NCBI GenBank assembly: GCA_008729055.1
Contig: SDUX01000191.1
Span: forward strand, 1 to 64,000
Length of the DNA stretch: 64,000 bases
From: Pyropia haitanensis
Taxonomy: Eukaryota > Rhodophyta > Bangiophyceae > Bangiales > Bangiaceae
Reading direction: 5' to 3'
Positions 19,554 through 34,500 of the stretch are shown here, in pieces. The stretch's first letter is position 1. Each line of letters starts with the position of its first letter. The notes beneath the pieces were generated by a model, which had not been told where the DNA came from, did no database searches, and saw only the letters and a list, made by a program, of their open reading frames with translations. A program made the position numbers and the translations under genes.

Positions 19554-22500
19554 AAAAGTGGGCAAAAGTGGGCAAAAGTGGGCAAAAGTGGGTAGGAAGT
19601 GGGCAAGAAGTGGGCAAAAAGTGGGCAAAAAGGGGGGCCAAATTAGGACACAAATGGGCAATTGGGGGGCAAGAACTTTCCATAACTGCAAAGAAAATTG
19701 AGACGAAAGTCGCCAGAAAGTGGTCCAACAGTGGCCACAAAGTGCGCCCCGCCACCCAAACTGTCCACTGCACGTTCCGCCCGTCACACTGGCGTGGACG
19801 GTGTGAGGGCGGAACTTTTGTCGCCGACCGTCACACCTGCCTGTCGGGACCCCCACGTGGCAAAAACCATTCCACAAAATTGACACGTGGAAACCGGCGC
19901 TCCACAAAATACTCGTTGCATCCAACGGACGCGCCAACGAACGGGTCGGCCAACCACCCCATGCACGACGGTGCGGGTGGAACCTCGGACGTCGAGCGGG
20001 CGGATGTATGGCTGGAATAAAGGATGCGAGCCAATTCGGCCGCCGGAGCGCGTGCTGCATTGCTGTACACGCAAAAGTGGGCAAAAGTGGGCAACAGTGG
20101 GCAAAAGTGGGTGAGGAGCGGCCTACCACCGCATGCACGACCGTGCGGGTGGAACCTCGGACATGGAGCGGGTGGATCTATGGCTGGAACGAAGGATGCG
20201 CGCCAATTCGGCCGCCGGATCGTGTGCAGCATCGCTGTAGACGCAAAAGTGGGCAAAAGTGGGCAAAAGTGGGCAAAAGTGGGTAGGAAGTGGGCAAGAA
20301 GTGGGCAAAAAGTGGGCAAAAAGGGGGCCAAATTAGGACACAAATGGGCAATTGGGGGCAAGAACTTTCCATAACTGCAAAGAAAATTGAGACGAAAGTC
20401 GCCAGAAAGTGGTCCAACAGTGGCCACAAAGTGCGCCCCGCCACCCAAACTGTCCACTGCACGTTCCGCCCGTCACACTGGCGTGGACGGTGTGAGGGCG
20501 GAACTTTTGTCGCCGACCGTCACACCTGCCTGTCGGGACCCCCACGTGGCAAAAACCATTCCACAAAATTGACACGTGGAAACCGGCGCTCCACAAAATA
20601 CTCGTTGCATCCAACGGACGCGCCAACGAACGGGTCGGCCAACCACCCCATGCACGACGGTGCGGGTGGAACCTCGGACGTCGAGCGGGCGGATGTATGG
20701 CTGGAATAAAGGATGCGAGCCAATTCGGCCGCCGGAGCGCGTGCTGCATTGCTGTACACGCAAAAGTGGGCAAAAGTGGGCAACAGTGGGCAAAAGTGGG
20801 TGAGGAGCGGCCTACCACCGCATGCACGACCGTGCGGGTGGAACCTCGGACATGGAGCGGGTGGATCTATGGCTGGAACGAAGGATGCGCGCCAATTCGG
20901 CCGCCGGATCGTGTGCAGCATCGCTGTAGACGCAAAAGTGGGCAAAAGTGGGCAAAAGTGGGCAAAAGTGGGTAGGAAGTGGGCAAGAAGTGGGCAAAAA
21001 GTGGGCAAAAAGGGGGCCAAATTAGGACACAAATGGGCAATTGGGGGCAAGAACTTTCCATAACTGCAAAGAAAATTGAGACGAAAGTCGCCAGAAAGTG
21101 GTCCAACAGTGGCCACAAAGTGCGCCCCGCCACCCAAACTGTCCACTGCACGTTCCGCCCGTCACACTGGCGTGGACGGTGTGAGGGCGGAACTTTTGTC
21201 GCCGACCGTCACACCTGCCTGTCGGGACCCCCACGTGGCAAAAACCATTCCACAAAATTGACACGTGGAAACCGGCGCTCCACAAAATACTCGTTGCATC
21301 CAACGGACGCGCCAACGAACGGGTCGGCCAACCACCCCATGCACGACGGTGCGGGTGGAACCTCGGACGTCGAGCGGGCGGATGTATGGCTGGAATAAAG
21401 GATGCGAGCCAATTCGGCCGCCGGAGCGCGTGCTGCATTGCTGTACACGCAAAAGTGGGCAAAAGTGGGCAACAGTGGGCAAAAGTGGGTGAGGAGCGGC
21501 CTACCACCGCATGCACGACCGTGCGGGTGGAACCTCGGACATGGAGCGGGTGGATCTATGGCTGGAACGAAGGATGCGCGCCAATTCGGCCGCCGGATCG
21601 TGTGCAGCATCGCTGTAGACGCAAAAGTGGGCAAAAGTGGGCAAAAGTGGGCAAAAGTGGGTAGGAAGTGGGCAAGAAGTGGGCAAAAAGTGGGCAAAAA
21701 GGGGGCCAAATTAGGACACAAATGGGCAATTGGGGGCAAGAACTTTCCATAACTGCAAAGAAAATTGAGACGAAAGTCGCCAGAAAGTGGTCCAACAGTG
21801 GCCACAAAGTGCGCCCCGCCACCCAAACTGTCCACTGCACGTTCCGCCCGTCACACTGGCGTGGACGGTGTGAGGGCGGAACTTTTGTCGCCGACCGTCA
21901 CACCTGCCTGTCGGGACCCCCACGTGGCAAAAACCATTCCACAAAATTGACACGTGGAAACCGGCGCTCCACAAAATACTCGTTGCATCCAACGGACGCG
22001 CCAACGAACGGGTCGGCCAACCACCCCATGCACGACGGTGCGGGTGGAACCTCGGACGTCGAGCGGGCGGATGTATGGCTGGAATAAAGGATGCGAGCCA
22101 ATTCGGCCGCCGGAGCGCGTGCTGCATTGCTGTACACGCAAAAGTGGGCAAAAGTGGGCAACAGTGGGCAAAAGTGGGTGAGGAGCGGCCTACCACCGCA
22201 TGCACGACCGTGCGGGTGGAACCTCGGACATGGAGCGGGTGGATCTATGGCTGGAACGAAGGATGCGCGCCAATTCGGCCGCCGGATCGTGTGCAGCATC
22301 GCTGTAGACGCAAAAGTGGGCAAAAGTGGGCAAAAGTGGGCAAAAGTGGGTAGGAAGTGGGCAAGAAGTGGGCAAAAAGTGGGCAAAAAGGGGGCCAAAT
22401 TAGGACACAAATGGGCAATTGGGGGCAAGAACTTTCCATAACTGCAAAGAAAATTGAGACGAAAGTCGCCAGAAAGTGGTCCAACAGTGGCCACAAAGTG

Positions 22501-25500
22501 CGCCCCGCCACCCAAACTGTCCACTGCACGTTCCGCCCGTCACACTGGCGTGGACGGTGTGAGGGCGGAACTTTTGTCGCCGACCGTCACACCTGCCTGT
22601 CGGGACCCCCACGTGGCAAAAACCATTCCACAAAATTGACACGTGGAAACCGGCGCTCCACAAAATACTCGTTGCATCCAACGGACGCGCCAACGAACGG
22701 GTCGGCCAACCACCCCATGCACGACGGTGCGGGTGGAACCTCGGACGTCGAGCGGGCGGATGTATGGCTGGAATAAAGGATGCGAGCCAATTCGGCCGCC
22801 GGAGCGCGTGCTGCATTGCTGTACACGCAAAAGTGGGCAAAAGTGGGCAACAGTGGGCAAAAGTGGGTGAGGAGCGGCCTACCACCGCATGCACGACCGT
22901 GCGGGTGGAACCTCGGACATGGAGCGGGTGGATCTATGGCTGGAACGAAGGATGCGCGCCAATTCGGCCGCCGGATCGTGTGCAGCATCGCTGTAGACGC
23001 AAAAGTGGGCAAAAGTGGGCAAAAGTGGGCAAAAGTGGGTAGGAAGTGGGCAAGAAGTGGGCAAAAAGTGGGCAAAAAGGGGGCCAAATTAGGACACAAA
23101 TGGGCAATTGGGGGCAAGAACTTTCCATAACTGCAAAGAAAATTGAGACGAAAGTCGCCAGAAAGTGGTCCAACAGTGGCCACAAAGTGCGCCCCGCCAC
23201 CCAAACTGTCCACTGCACGTTCCGCCCGTCACACTGGCGTGGACGGTGTGAGGGCGGAACTTTTGTCGCCGACCGTCACACCTGCCTGTCGGGACCCCCA
23301 CGTGGCAAAAACCATTCCACAAAATTGACACGTGGAAACCGGCGCTCCACAAAATACTCGTTGCATCCAACGGACGCGCCAACGAACGGGTCGGCCAACC
23401 ACCCCATGCACGACGGTGCGGGTGGAACCTCGGACGTCGAGCGGGCGGATGTATGGCTGGAATAAAGGATGCGAGCCAATTCGGCCGCCGGAGCGCGTGC
23501 TGCATTGCTGTACACGCAAAAGTGGGCAAAAGTGGGCAACAGTGGGCAAAAGTGGGTGAGGAGCGGCCTACCACCGCATGCACGACCGTGCGGGTGGAAC
23601 CTCGGACATGGAGCGGGTGGATCTATGGCTGGAACGAAGGATGCGCGCCAATTCGGCCGCCGGATCGTGTGCAGCATCGCTGTAGACGCAAAAGTGGGCA
23701 AAAGTGGGCAAAAGTGGGCAAAAGTGGGTAGGAAGTGGGCAAGAAGTGGGCAAAAAGTGGGCAAAAAGGGGGCCAAATTAGGACACAAATGGGCAATTGG
23801 GGGCAAGAACTTTCCATAACTGCAAAGAAAATTGAGACGAAAGTCGCCAGAAAGTGGTCCAACAGTGGCCACAAAGTGCGCCCCGCCACCCAAACTGTCC
23901 ACTGCACGTTCCGCCCGTCACACTGGCGTGGACGGTGTGAGGGCGGAACTTTTGTCGCCGACCGTCACACCTGCCTGTCGGGACCCCCACGTGGCAAAAA
24001 CCATTCCACAAAATTGACACGTGGAAACCGGCGCTCCACAAAATACTCGTTGCATCCAACGGACGCGCCAACGAACGGGTCGGCCAACCACCCCATGCAC
24101 GACGGTGCGGGTGGAACCTCGGACGTCGAGCGGGCGGATGTATGGCTGGAATAAAGGATGCGAGCCAATTCGGCCGCCGGAGCGCGTGCTGCATTGCTGT
24201 ACACGCAAAAGTGGGCAAAAGTGGGCAACAGTGGGCAAAAGTGGGTGAGGAGCGGCCTACCACCGCATGCACGACCGTGCGGGTGGAACCTCGGACATGG
24301 AGCGGGTGGATCTATGGCTGGAACGAAGGATGCGCGCCAATTCGGCCGCCGGATCGTGTGCAGCATCGCTGTAGACGCAAAAGTGGGCAAAAGTGGGCAA
24401 AAGTGGGCAAAAGTGGGTAGGAAGTGGGCAAGAAGTGGGCAAAAAGTGGGCAAAAAGGGGGCCAAATTAGGACACAAATGGGCAATTGGGGGCAAGAACT
24501 TTCCATAACTGCAAAGAAAATTGAGACGAAAGTCGCCAGAAAGTGGTCCAACAGTGGCCACAAAGTGCGCCCCGCCACCCAAACTGTCCACTGCACGTTC
24601 CGCCCGTCACACTGGCGTGGACGGTGTGAGGGCGGAACTTTTGTCGCCGACCGTCACACCTGCCTGTCGGGACCCCCACGTGGCAAAAACCATTCCACAA
24701 AATTGACACGTGGAAACCGGCGCTCCACAAAATACTCGTTGCATCCAACGGACGCGCCAACGAACGGGTCGGCCAACCACCCCATGCACGACGGTGCGGG
24801 TGGAACCTCGGACGTCGAGCGGGCGGATGTATGGCTGGAATAAAGGATGCGAGCCAATTCGGCCGCCGGAGCGCGTGCTGCATTGCTGTACACGCAAAAG
24901 TGGGCAAAAGTGGGCAACAGTGGGCAAAAGTGGGTGAGGAGCGGCCTACCACCGCATGCACGACCGTGCGGGTGGAACCTCGGACATGGAGCGGGTGGAT
25001 CTATGGCTGGAACGAAGGATGCGCGCCAATTCGGCCGCCGGATCGTGTGCAGCATCGCTGTAGACGCAAAAGTGGGCAAAAGTGGGCAAAAGTGGGCAAA
25101 AGTGGGTAGGAAGTGGGCAAGAAGTGGGCAAAAAGTGGGCAAAAAGGGGGCCAAATTAGGACACAAATGGGCAATTGGGGGCAAGAACTTTCCATAACTG
25201 CAAAGAAAATTGAGACGAAAGTCGCCAGAAAGTGGTCCAACAGTGGCCACAAAGTGCGCCCCGCCACCCAAACTGTCCACTGCACGTTCCGCCCGTCACA
25301 CTGGCGTGGACGGTGTGAGGGCGGAACTTTTGTCGCCGACCGTCACACCTGCCTGTCGGGACCCCCACGTGGCAAAAACCATTCCACAAAATTGACACGT
25401 GGAAACCGGCGCTCCACAAAATACTCGTTGCATCCAACGGACGCGCCAACGAACGGGTCGGCCAACCACCCCATGCACGACGGTGCGGGTGGAACCTCGG

Positions 25501-28500
25501 ACGTCGAGCGGGCGGATGTATGGCTGGAATAAAGGATGCGAGCCAATTCGGCCGCCGGAGCGCGTGCTGCATTGCTGTACACGCAAAAGTGGGCAAAAGT
25601 GGGCAACAGTGGGCAAAAGTGGGTGAGGAGCGGCCTACCACCGCATGCACGACCGTGCGGGTGGAACCTCGGACATGGAGCGGGTGGATCTATGGCTGGA
25701 ACGAAGGATGCGCGCCAATTCGGCCGCCGGATCGTGTGCAGCATCGCTGTAGACGCAAAAGTGGGCAAAAGTGGGCAAAAGTGGGCAAAAGTGGGTAGGA
25801 AGTGGGCAAGAAGTGGGCAAAAAGTGGGCAAAAAGGGGGCCAAATTAGGACACAAATGGGCAATTGGGGGCAAGAACTTTCCATAACTGCAAAGAAAATT
25901 GAGACGAAAGTCGCCAGAAAGTGGTCCAACAGTGGCCACAAAGTGCGCCCCGCCACCCAAACTGTCCACTGCACGTTCCGCCCGTCACACTGGCGTGGAC
26001 GGTGTGAGGGCGGAACTTTTGTCGCCGACCGTCACACCTGCCTGTCGGGACCCCCACGTGGCAAAAACCATTCCACAAAATTGACACGTGGAAACCGGCG
26101 CTCCACAAAATACTCGTTGCATCCAACGGACGCGCCAACGAACGGGTCGGCCAACCACCCCATGCACGACGGTGCGGGTGGAACCTCGGACGTCGAGCGG
26201 GCGGATGTATGGCTGGAATAAAGGATGCGAGCCAATTCGGCCGCCGGAGCGCGTGCTGCATTGCTGTACACGCAAAAGTGGGCAAAAGTGGGCAACAGTG
26301 GGCAAAAGTGGGTGAGGAGCGGCCTACCACCGCATGCACGACCGTGCGGGTGGAACCTCGGACATGGAGCGGGTGGATCTATGGCTGGAACGAAGGATGC
26401 GCGCCAATTCGGCCGCCGGATCGTGTGCAGCATCGCTGTAGACGCAAAAGTGGGCAAAAGTGGGCAAAAGTGGGCAAAAGTGGGTAGGAAGTGGGCAAGA
26501 AGTGGGCAAAAAGTGGGCAAAAAGGGGGCCAAATTAGGACACAAATGGGCAATTGGGGGCAAGAACTTTCCATAACTGCAAAGAAAATTGAGACGAAAGT
26601 CGCCAGAAAGTGGTCCAACAGTGGCCACAAAGTGCGCCCCGCCACCCAAACTGTCCACTGCACGTTCCGCCCGTCACACTGGCGTGGACGGTGTGAGGGC
26701 GGAACTTTTGTCGCCGACCGTCACACCTGCCTGTCGGGACCCCCACGTGGCAAAAACCATTCCACAAAATTGACACGTGGAAACCGGCGCTCCACAAAAT
26801 ACTCGTTGCATCCAACGGACGCGCCAACGAACGGGTCGGCCAACCACCCCATGCACGACGGTGCGGGTGGAACCTCGGACGTCGAGCGGGCGGATGTATG
26901 GCTGGAATAAAGGATGCGAGCCAATTCGGCCGCCGGAGCGCGTGCTGCATTGCTGTACACGCAAAAGTGGGCAAAAGTGGGCAACAGTGGGCAAAAGTGG
27001 GTGAGGAGCGGCCTACCACCGCATGCACGACCGTGCGGGTGGAACCTCGGACATGGAGCGGGTGGATCTATGGCTGGAACGAAGGATGCGCGCCAATTCG
27101 GCCGCCGGATCGTGTGCAGCATCGCTGTAGACGCAAAAGTGGGCAAAAGTGGGCAAAAGTGGGCAAAAGTGGGTAGGAAGTGGGCAAGAAGTGGGCAAAA
27201 AGTGGGCAAAAAGGGGGCCAAATTAGGACACAAATGGGCAATTGGGGGCAAGAACTTTCCATAACTGCAAAGAAAATTGAGACGAAAGTCGCCAGAAAGT
27301 GGTCCAACAGTGGCCACAAAGTGCGCCCCGCCACCCAAACTGTCCACTGCACGTTCCGCCCGTCACACTGGCGTGGACGGTGTGAGGGCGGAACTTTTGT
27401 CGCCGACCGTCACACCTGCCTGTCGGGACCCCCACGTGGCAAAAACCATTCCACAAAATTGACACGTGGAAACCGGCGCTCCACAAAATACTCGTTGCAT
27501 CCAACGGACGCGCCAACGAACGGGTCGGCCAACCACCCCATGCACGACGGTGCGGGTGGAACCTCGGACGTCGAGCGGGCGGATGTATGGCTGGAATAAA
27601 GGATGCGAGCCAATTCGGCCGCCGGAGCGCGTGCTGCATTGCTGTACACGCAAAAGTGGGCAAAAGTGGGCAACAGTGGGCAAAAGTGGGTGAGGAGCGG
27701 CCTACCACCGCATGCACGACCGTGCGGGTGGAACCTCGGACATGGAGCGGGTGGATCTATGGCTGGAACGAAGGATGCGCGCCAATTCGGCCGCCGGATC
27801 GTGTGCAGCATCGCTGTAGACGCAAAAGTGGGCAAAAGTGGGCAAAAGTGGGCAAAAGTGGGTAGGAAGTGGGCAAGAAGTGGGCAAAAAGTGGGCAAAA
27901 AGGGGGCCAAATTAGGACACAAATGGGCAATTGGGGGCAAGAACTTTCCATAACTGCAAAGAAAATTGAGACGAAAGTCGCCAGAAAGTGGTCCAACAGT
28001 GGCCACAAAGTGCGCCCCGCCACCCAAACTGTCCACTGCACGTTCCGCCCGTCACACTGGCGTGGACGGTGTGAGGGCGGAACTTTTGTCGCCGACCGTC
28101 ACACCTGCCTGTCGGGACCCCCACGTGGCAAAAACCATTCCACAAAATTGACACGTGGAAACCGGCGCTCCACAAAATACTCGTTGCATCCAACGGACGC
28201 GCCAACGAACGGGTCGGCCAACCACCCCATGCACGACGGTGCGGGTGGAACCTCGGACGTCGAGCGGGCGGATGTATGGCTGGAATAAAGGATGCGAGCC
28301 AATTCGGCCGCCGGAGCGCGTGCTGCATTGCTGTACACGCAAAAGTGGGCAAAAGTGGGCAACAGTGGGCAAAAGTGGGTGAGGAGCGGCCTACCACCGC
28401 ATGCACGACCGTGCGGGTGGAACCTCGGACATGGAGCGGGTGGATCTATGGCTGGAACGAAGGATGCGCGCCAATTCGGCCGCCGGATCGTGTGCAGCAT

Positions 28501-31500
28501 CGCTGTAGACGCAAAAGTGGGCAAAAGTGGGCAAAAGTGGGCAAAAGTGGGTAGGAAGTGGGCAAGAAGTGGGCAAAAAGTGGGCAAAAAGGGGGCCAAA
28601 TTAGGACACAAATGGGCAATTGGGGGCAAGAACTTTCCATAACTGCAAAGAAAATTGAGACGAAAGTCGCCAGAAAGTGGTCCAACAGTGGCCACAAAGT
28701 GCGCCCCGCCACCCAAACTGTCCACTGCACGTTCCGCCCGTCACACTGGCGTGGACGGTGTGAGGGCGGAACTTTTGTCGCCGACCGTCACACCTGCCTG
28801 TCGGGACCCCCACGTGGCAAAAACCATTCCACAAAATTGACACGTGGAAACCGGCGCTCCACAAAATACTCGTTGCATCCAACGGACGCGCCAACGAACG
28901 GGTCGGCCAACCACCCCATGCACGACGGTGCGGGTGGAACCTCGGACGTCGAGCGGGCGGATGTATGGCTGGAATAAAGGATGCGAGCCAATTCGGCCGC
29001 CGGAGCGCGTGCTGCATTGCTGTACACGCAAAAGTGGGCAAAAGTGGGCAACAGTGGGCAAAAGTGGGTGAGGAGCGGCCTACCACCGCATGCACGACCG
29101 TGCGGGTGGAACCTCGGACATGGAGCGGGTGGATCTATGGCTGGAACGAAGGATGCGCGCCAATTCGGCCGCCGGATCGTGTGCAGCATCGCTGTAGACG
29201 CAAAAGTGGGCAAAAGTGGGCAAAAGTGGGCAAAAGTGGGTAGGAAGTGGGCAAGAAGTGGGCAAAAAGTGGGCAAAAAGGGGGCCAAATTAGGACACAA
29301 ATGGGCAATTGGGGGCAAGAACTTTCCATAACTGCAAAGAAAATTGAGACGAAAGTCGCCAGAAAGTGGTCCAACAGTGGCCACAAAGTGCGCCCCGCCA
29401 CCCAAACTGTCCACTGCACGTTCCGCCCGTCACACTGGCGTGGACGGTGTGAGGGCGGAACTTTTGTCGCCGACCGTCACACCTGGCTGTCGGGACCCCC
29501 ACGTGGCAAAAACCATTCCACAAAATTGACACGTGGAAACCGGCGCTCCACAAAATACTCGTTGCATCCAACGGACGCGCCAACGAACGGGTCGGCCAAC
29601 CACCCCATGCACGACGGTGCGGGTGGAACCTCGGACGTCGAGCGGGCGGATGTATGGCTGGAATAAAGGATGCGAGCCAATTCGGCCGCCGGAGCGCGTG
29701 CTGCATTGCTGTACACGCAAAAGTGGGCAAAAGTGGGCAACAGTGGGCAAAAGTGGGTGAGGAGCGGCCTACCACCGCATGCACGACCGTGCGGGTGGAA
29801 CCTCGGACATGGAGCGGGTGGATCTATGGCTGGAACGAAGGATGCGCGCCAATTCGGCCGCCGGATCGTGTGCAGCATCGCTGTAGACGCAAAAGTGGGC
29901 AAAAGTGGGCAAAAGTGGGCAAAAGTGGGTAGGAAGTGGGCAAGAAGTGGGCAAAAAGTGGGCAAAAAGGGGGCCAAATTAGGACACAAATGGGCAATTG
30001 GGGGCAAGAACTTTCCATAACTGCAAAGAAAATTGAGACGAAAGTCGCCAGAAAGTGGTCCAACAGTGGCCACAAAGTGCGCCCCGCCACCCAAACTGTC
30101 CACTGCACGTTCCGCCCGTCACACTGGCGTGGACGGTGTGAGGGCGGAACTTTTGTCGCCGACCGTCACACCTGGCTGTCGGGACCCCCACGTGGCAAAA
30201 ACCATTCCACAAAATTGACACGTGGAAACCGGCGCTCCACAAAATACTCGTTGCATCCAACGGACGCGCCAACGAACGGGTCGGCCAACCACCCCATGCA
30301 CGACGGTGCGGGTGGAACCTCGGACGTCGAGCGGGCGGATGTATGGCTGGAATAAAGGATGCGAGCCAATTCGGCCGCCGGAGCGCGTGCTGCATTGCTG
30401 TACACGCAAAAGTGGGCAAAAGTGGGCAACAGTGGGCAAAAGTGGGTGAGGAGCGGCCTACCACCGCATGCACGACCGTGCGGGTGGAACCTCGGACATG
30501 GAGCGGGTGGATCTATGGCTGGAACGAAGGATGCGCGCCAATTCGGCCGCCGGATCGTGTGCAGCATCGCTGTAGACGCAAAAGTGGGCAAAAGTGGGCA
30601 AAAGTGGGCAAAAGTGGGTAGGAAGTGGGCAAGAAGTGGGCAAAAAGTGGGCAAAAAGGGGGCCAAATTAGGACACAAATGGGCAATTGGGGGCAAGAAC
30701 TTTCCATAACTGCAAAGAAAATTGAGCGAAAGTCGCCAGAAAGTGGTCCAACAGTGGCCACAAAGTGCGCCCCGCCACCCAAACTGTCCACTGCACGTTC
30801 CGCCCGTCACACTGGCGTGGACGGTGTGAGGGCGGAACTTTTGTCGCCGACCGTCACACCTGGCTGTCGGGACCCCCACGTGGCAAAAACCATTCCACAA
30901 AATTGACACGTGGAAACCGGCGCTCCACAAAACACTCGTTGCATCCAACGGACGCGCCAACGAACGGGTCGGCCAACCACCCCATGCACGACGGTGCGGG
31001 TGGAACCTCGGACGTCGAGCGGGCGGATGTATGGCTGGAATAAAGGATGCGAGCCAATTCGGCCGCCGGAGCGCGTGCTGCATTGCTGTACACGCAAAAG
31101 TGGGCAAAAGTGGGCAACAGTGGGCAAAAGTGGGTGAGAGCGGCCTACCACCGCATGCACGACCGTGCGGGTGGAACCTCGGACATGGAGCGGGTGGATC
31201 TATGGCTGGAACGAAGGATGCGCGCCAATTCGGCCGCCGGATCGTGTGCAGCATCGCTGTAGACGCAAAAGTGGGCAAAAGTGGGCAAAAGTGGGCAAAA
31301 GTGGGTAGGAAGTGGGTAAGAAGTGGGCAAAAAGTGGGCAAAAAGGGGGCCAAATTAGGACACAAATGGGCAATTGGGGGCAAGAACTTTCCATAACTGC
31401 AAAGAAAATTGAGGCGAAAGTCGCCAGAAAGTGGTCCAACAGTGGCCACAAAGTGCGCCCCGCCACCCAAACTGTCCACTGCACGTTCCGCCCGTCACAC

Positions 31501-34500
31501 TGGCGTGGACGGTGTGAGGGCGGAACTTTTGTCGCCGACCGTCACACCTGGCTGTCGGGACCCCCACGTGGCAAAAACCATTCCACAAAATTGACACGTG
31601 GAAACCGGCGCTCCACAAAACACTCGTTGCATCCAACGGACGCGCCAACGAACAGGTCGGCCAACCACCCCATGCACGACGGTGCGGGTGGAACCTCGGA
31701 CGTCGAGCGGGCGGATGTATGGCTGGAATAAAGGATGCGAGCCAATTCGGCCGCCGGAGCGCGTGCTGCATTGCTGTACACGCAAAAGTGGGCAAAAGTG
31801 GGCAACAGTGGGCAAAAGTGGGTGAGAAGCGGCCTACCACCGCATGCACGACCGTGCGGGTGGAACCTCGGACATGGAGCGGGTGGATCTATGGCTGGAA
31901 CGAAGGATGCGCGCCAATTCGGCCGCCGGATCGTGTGCAGCATCGCTGTAGACGCAAAAGTGGGCAAAAGTGGGCAAAAGTGGGCAAAAGTGGGTAGGAA
32001 GTGGGTAAGAAGTGGGCAAAAAGTGGGCAAAAAGGGGGCCAAATTAGGACACAAATGGGCAATTGGGGGCAAGAACTTTCCATAACTGCAAAGAAAATTG
32101 AGGCGAAAGTCGCCAGAAAGTGGTCCAACAGTGGCCACAAAGTGCGCCCCGCCACCCAAACTGTCCACTGCGCGTTCCGCCCGTCACACTGGCGTGGACG
32201 GTGTGAGGGCGGAACTTTTGTCGCCGACCGTCACACCTGGCTGTCGGGACCCCCACGTGGCAAAAACCATTCCACAAAATTGACACGTGGAAACCGGCGC
32301 TCCACAAAACACTCGTTGCATCCAACGGACGCGCCAACGAACAGGTCGGCCAACCACCCCATGCACGACGGTGCGGGTGGAACCTCGGACGTCGAGCGGG
32401 CGGATGTATGGCTGGAATAAAGGATGCGAGCCAATTCGGCCGCCGGAGCGCGTGCTGCATTGCTGTACACGCAAAAGTGGGCAAAAGTGGGCAACAGTGG
32501 GCAAAAGTGGGTGAGAAGCGGCCTACCACCGCATGCACGACCGTGCGGGTGGAACCTCGGACATGGAGCGGGTGGATCTATGGCTGGAACGAAGGATGCG
32601 CGCCAATTCGGCCGCCGGATCGTGTGCAGCATCGCTGTAGACGCAAAAGTGGGCAAAAGTGGGCAAAAGTGGGCAAAAGTGGGTAGGAAGTGGGTAAGAA
32701 GTGGGCAAAAAGTGGGCAAAAAGGGGGCCAAATTAGGACACAAATGGGCAATTGGGGGCAAGAACTTTCCATAACTGCAAAGAAAATTGAGGCGAAAGTC
32801 GCCAGAAAGTGGTCCAACAGTGGCCACAAAGTGCGCCCCGCCACCCAAACTGTCCACTGCACGTTCCGCCCGTCACACTGGCGTGGACGGTGTGAGGGCG
32901 GAACTTTTGTCGCCGACCGTCACACCTGGCTGTCGGGACCCCCACGTGGCAAAAACCATTCCACAAAATTGACACGTGGAAACCGGCGCTCCACAAAACA
33001 CTCGTTGCATCCAACGGACGCGCCAACGAACAGGTCGGCCAACCACCCCATGCACGACGGTGCGGGTGGAACCTCGGACGTCGAGCGGGCGGATGTATGG
33101 CTGGAATAAAGGATGCGAGCCAATTCGGCCGCCGGAGCGCGTGCTGCATTGCTGTACACGCAAAAGTGGGCAAAAGTGGGCAACAGTGGGCAAAAGTGGG
33201 TGAGGAGCGGCCTACCACCGCATGCACGACCGTGCGGGTGGAACCTCGGACATGGAGCGGGTGGATCTATGGCTGGAACGAAGGATGCGCGCCAATTCGG
33301 CCGCCGGATCGTGTGCAGCATCGCTGTAGACGCAAAAGTGGGCAAAAGTGGGCAAAAGTGGGCAAAAGTGGGTAGGAAGTGGGTAAGAAGTGGGCAAAAA
33401 GTGGGCAAAAAGGGGGCCAAATTAGGACACAAATGGGCAATTGGGGGCAAGAACTTTCCATAACTGCAAAGAAAATTGAGGCGAAAGTCGCCAGAAAGTG
33501 GTCCAACAGTGGCCACAAAGTGCGCCCCGCCACCCAAACTGTCCACTGCACGTTCCGCCCGTCACACTGGCGTGGACGGTGTGAGGGCGGAACTTTTGTC
33601 GCCGACCGTCACACCTGGCTGTCGGGACCCCCACGTGGCAAAAACCATTCCACAAAATTGACACGTGGAAACCGGCGCTCCACAAAACACTCGTTGCATC
33701 CAACGGACGCGCCAACGAACAGGTCGGCCAACCACCCCATGCACGACGGTGCGGGTGGAACCTCGGACGTCGAGCGGGCGGATGTATGGCTAGAATAAAG
33801 GATGCGAGCCAATTCGGCCGCCGGAGCGCGTGCTGCATTGCTGTACACGCAAAAGTGGGCAAAAGTGGGCAACAGTGGGCAAAAGTGGGTGAGAAGCGGC
33901 CTACCACCCCATGCACGACCGTGGGGTCGAACCTCGGACATGGAGCGGGTGGATCTATGGCTGGAACGAAGGATGCGCGCCAATTCGGCCGCCGGATCGT
34001 GTGCAGCATCGCTGTAGACGCAAAAGTGGGCAAAAGTGGGCAAAAGTGGGCAAAAGTGGGTAGGAAGTGGGTAAGAAGTGGGCAAAAAGTGGGCAAAAAG
34101 GGGGCCAAATTAGGACACAAATGGGCAATTGGGGGCAAGAACTTTCCATAACTGCAAAGAAAATTGAGGCGAAAGTCGCCAGAAAGTGGTCCAACAGTGG
34201 CCACAAAGTGCGCCCCGCCACCCAAACTGTCCACTGCGCGTTCCGCCCGTCACACTGGCGTGGACGGTGTGAGGGCGGAACTTTTGTCGCCGACCGTCAC
34301 ACCTGGCTGTCGGGACCCCCACGTGGCAAAAACCATTCCACAAAATTGACACGTGGAAACCGGCGCTCCACAAAACACTCGTTGCATCCAACGGACGCGC
34401 CAACGAACAGGTCGGCCAACCACCCCATGCACGACGGTGCGGGTGGAACCTCGGACGTCGAGCGGGCGGATGTATGGCTGGAATAAAGGATGCGAGCCAA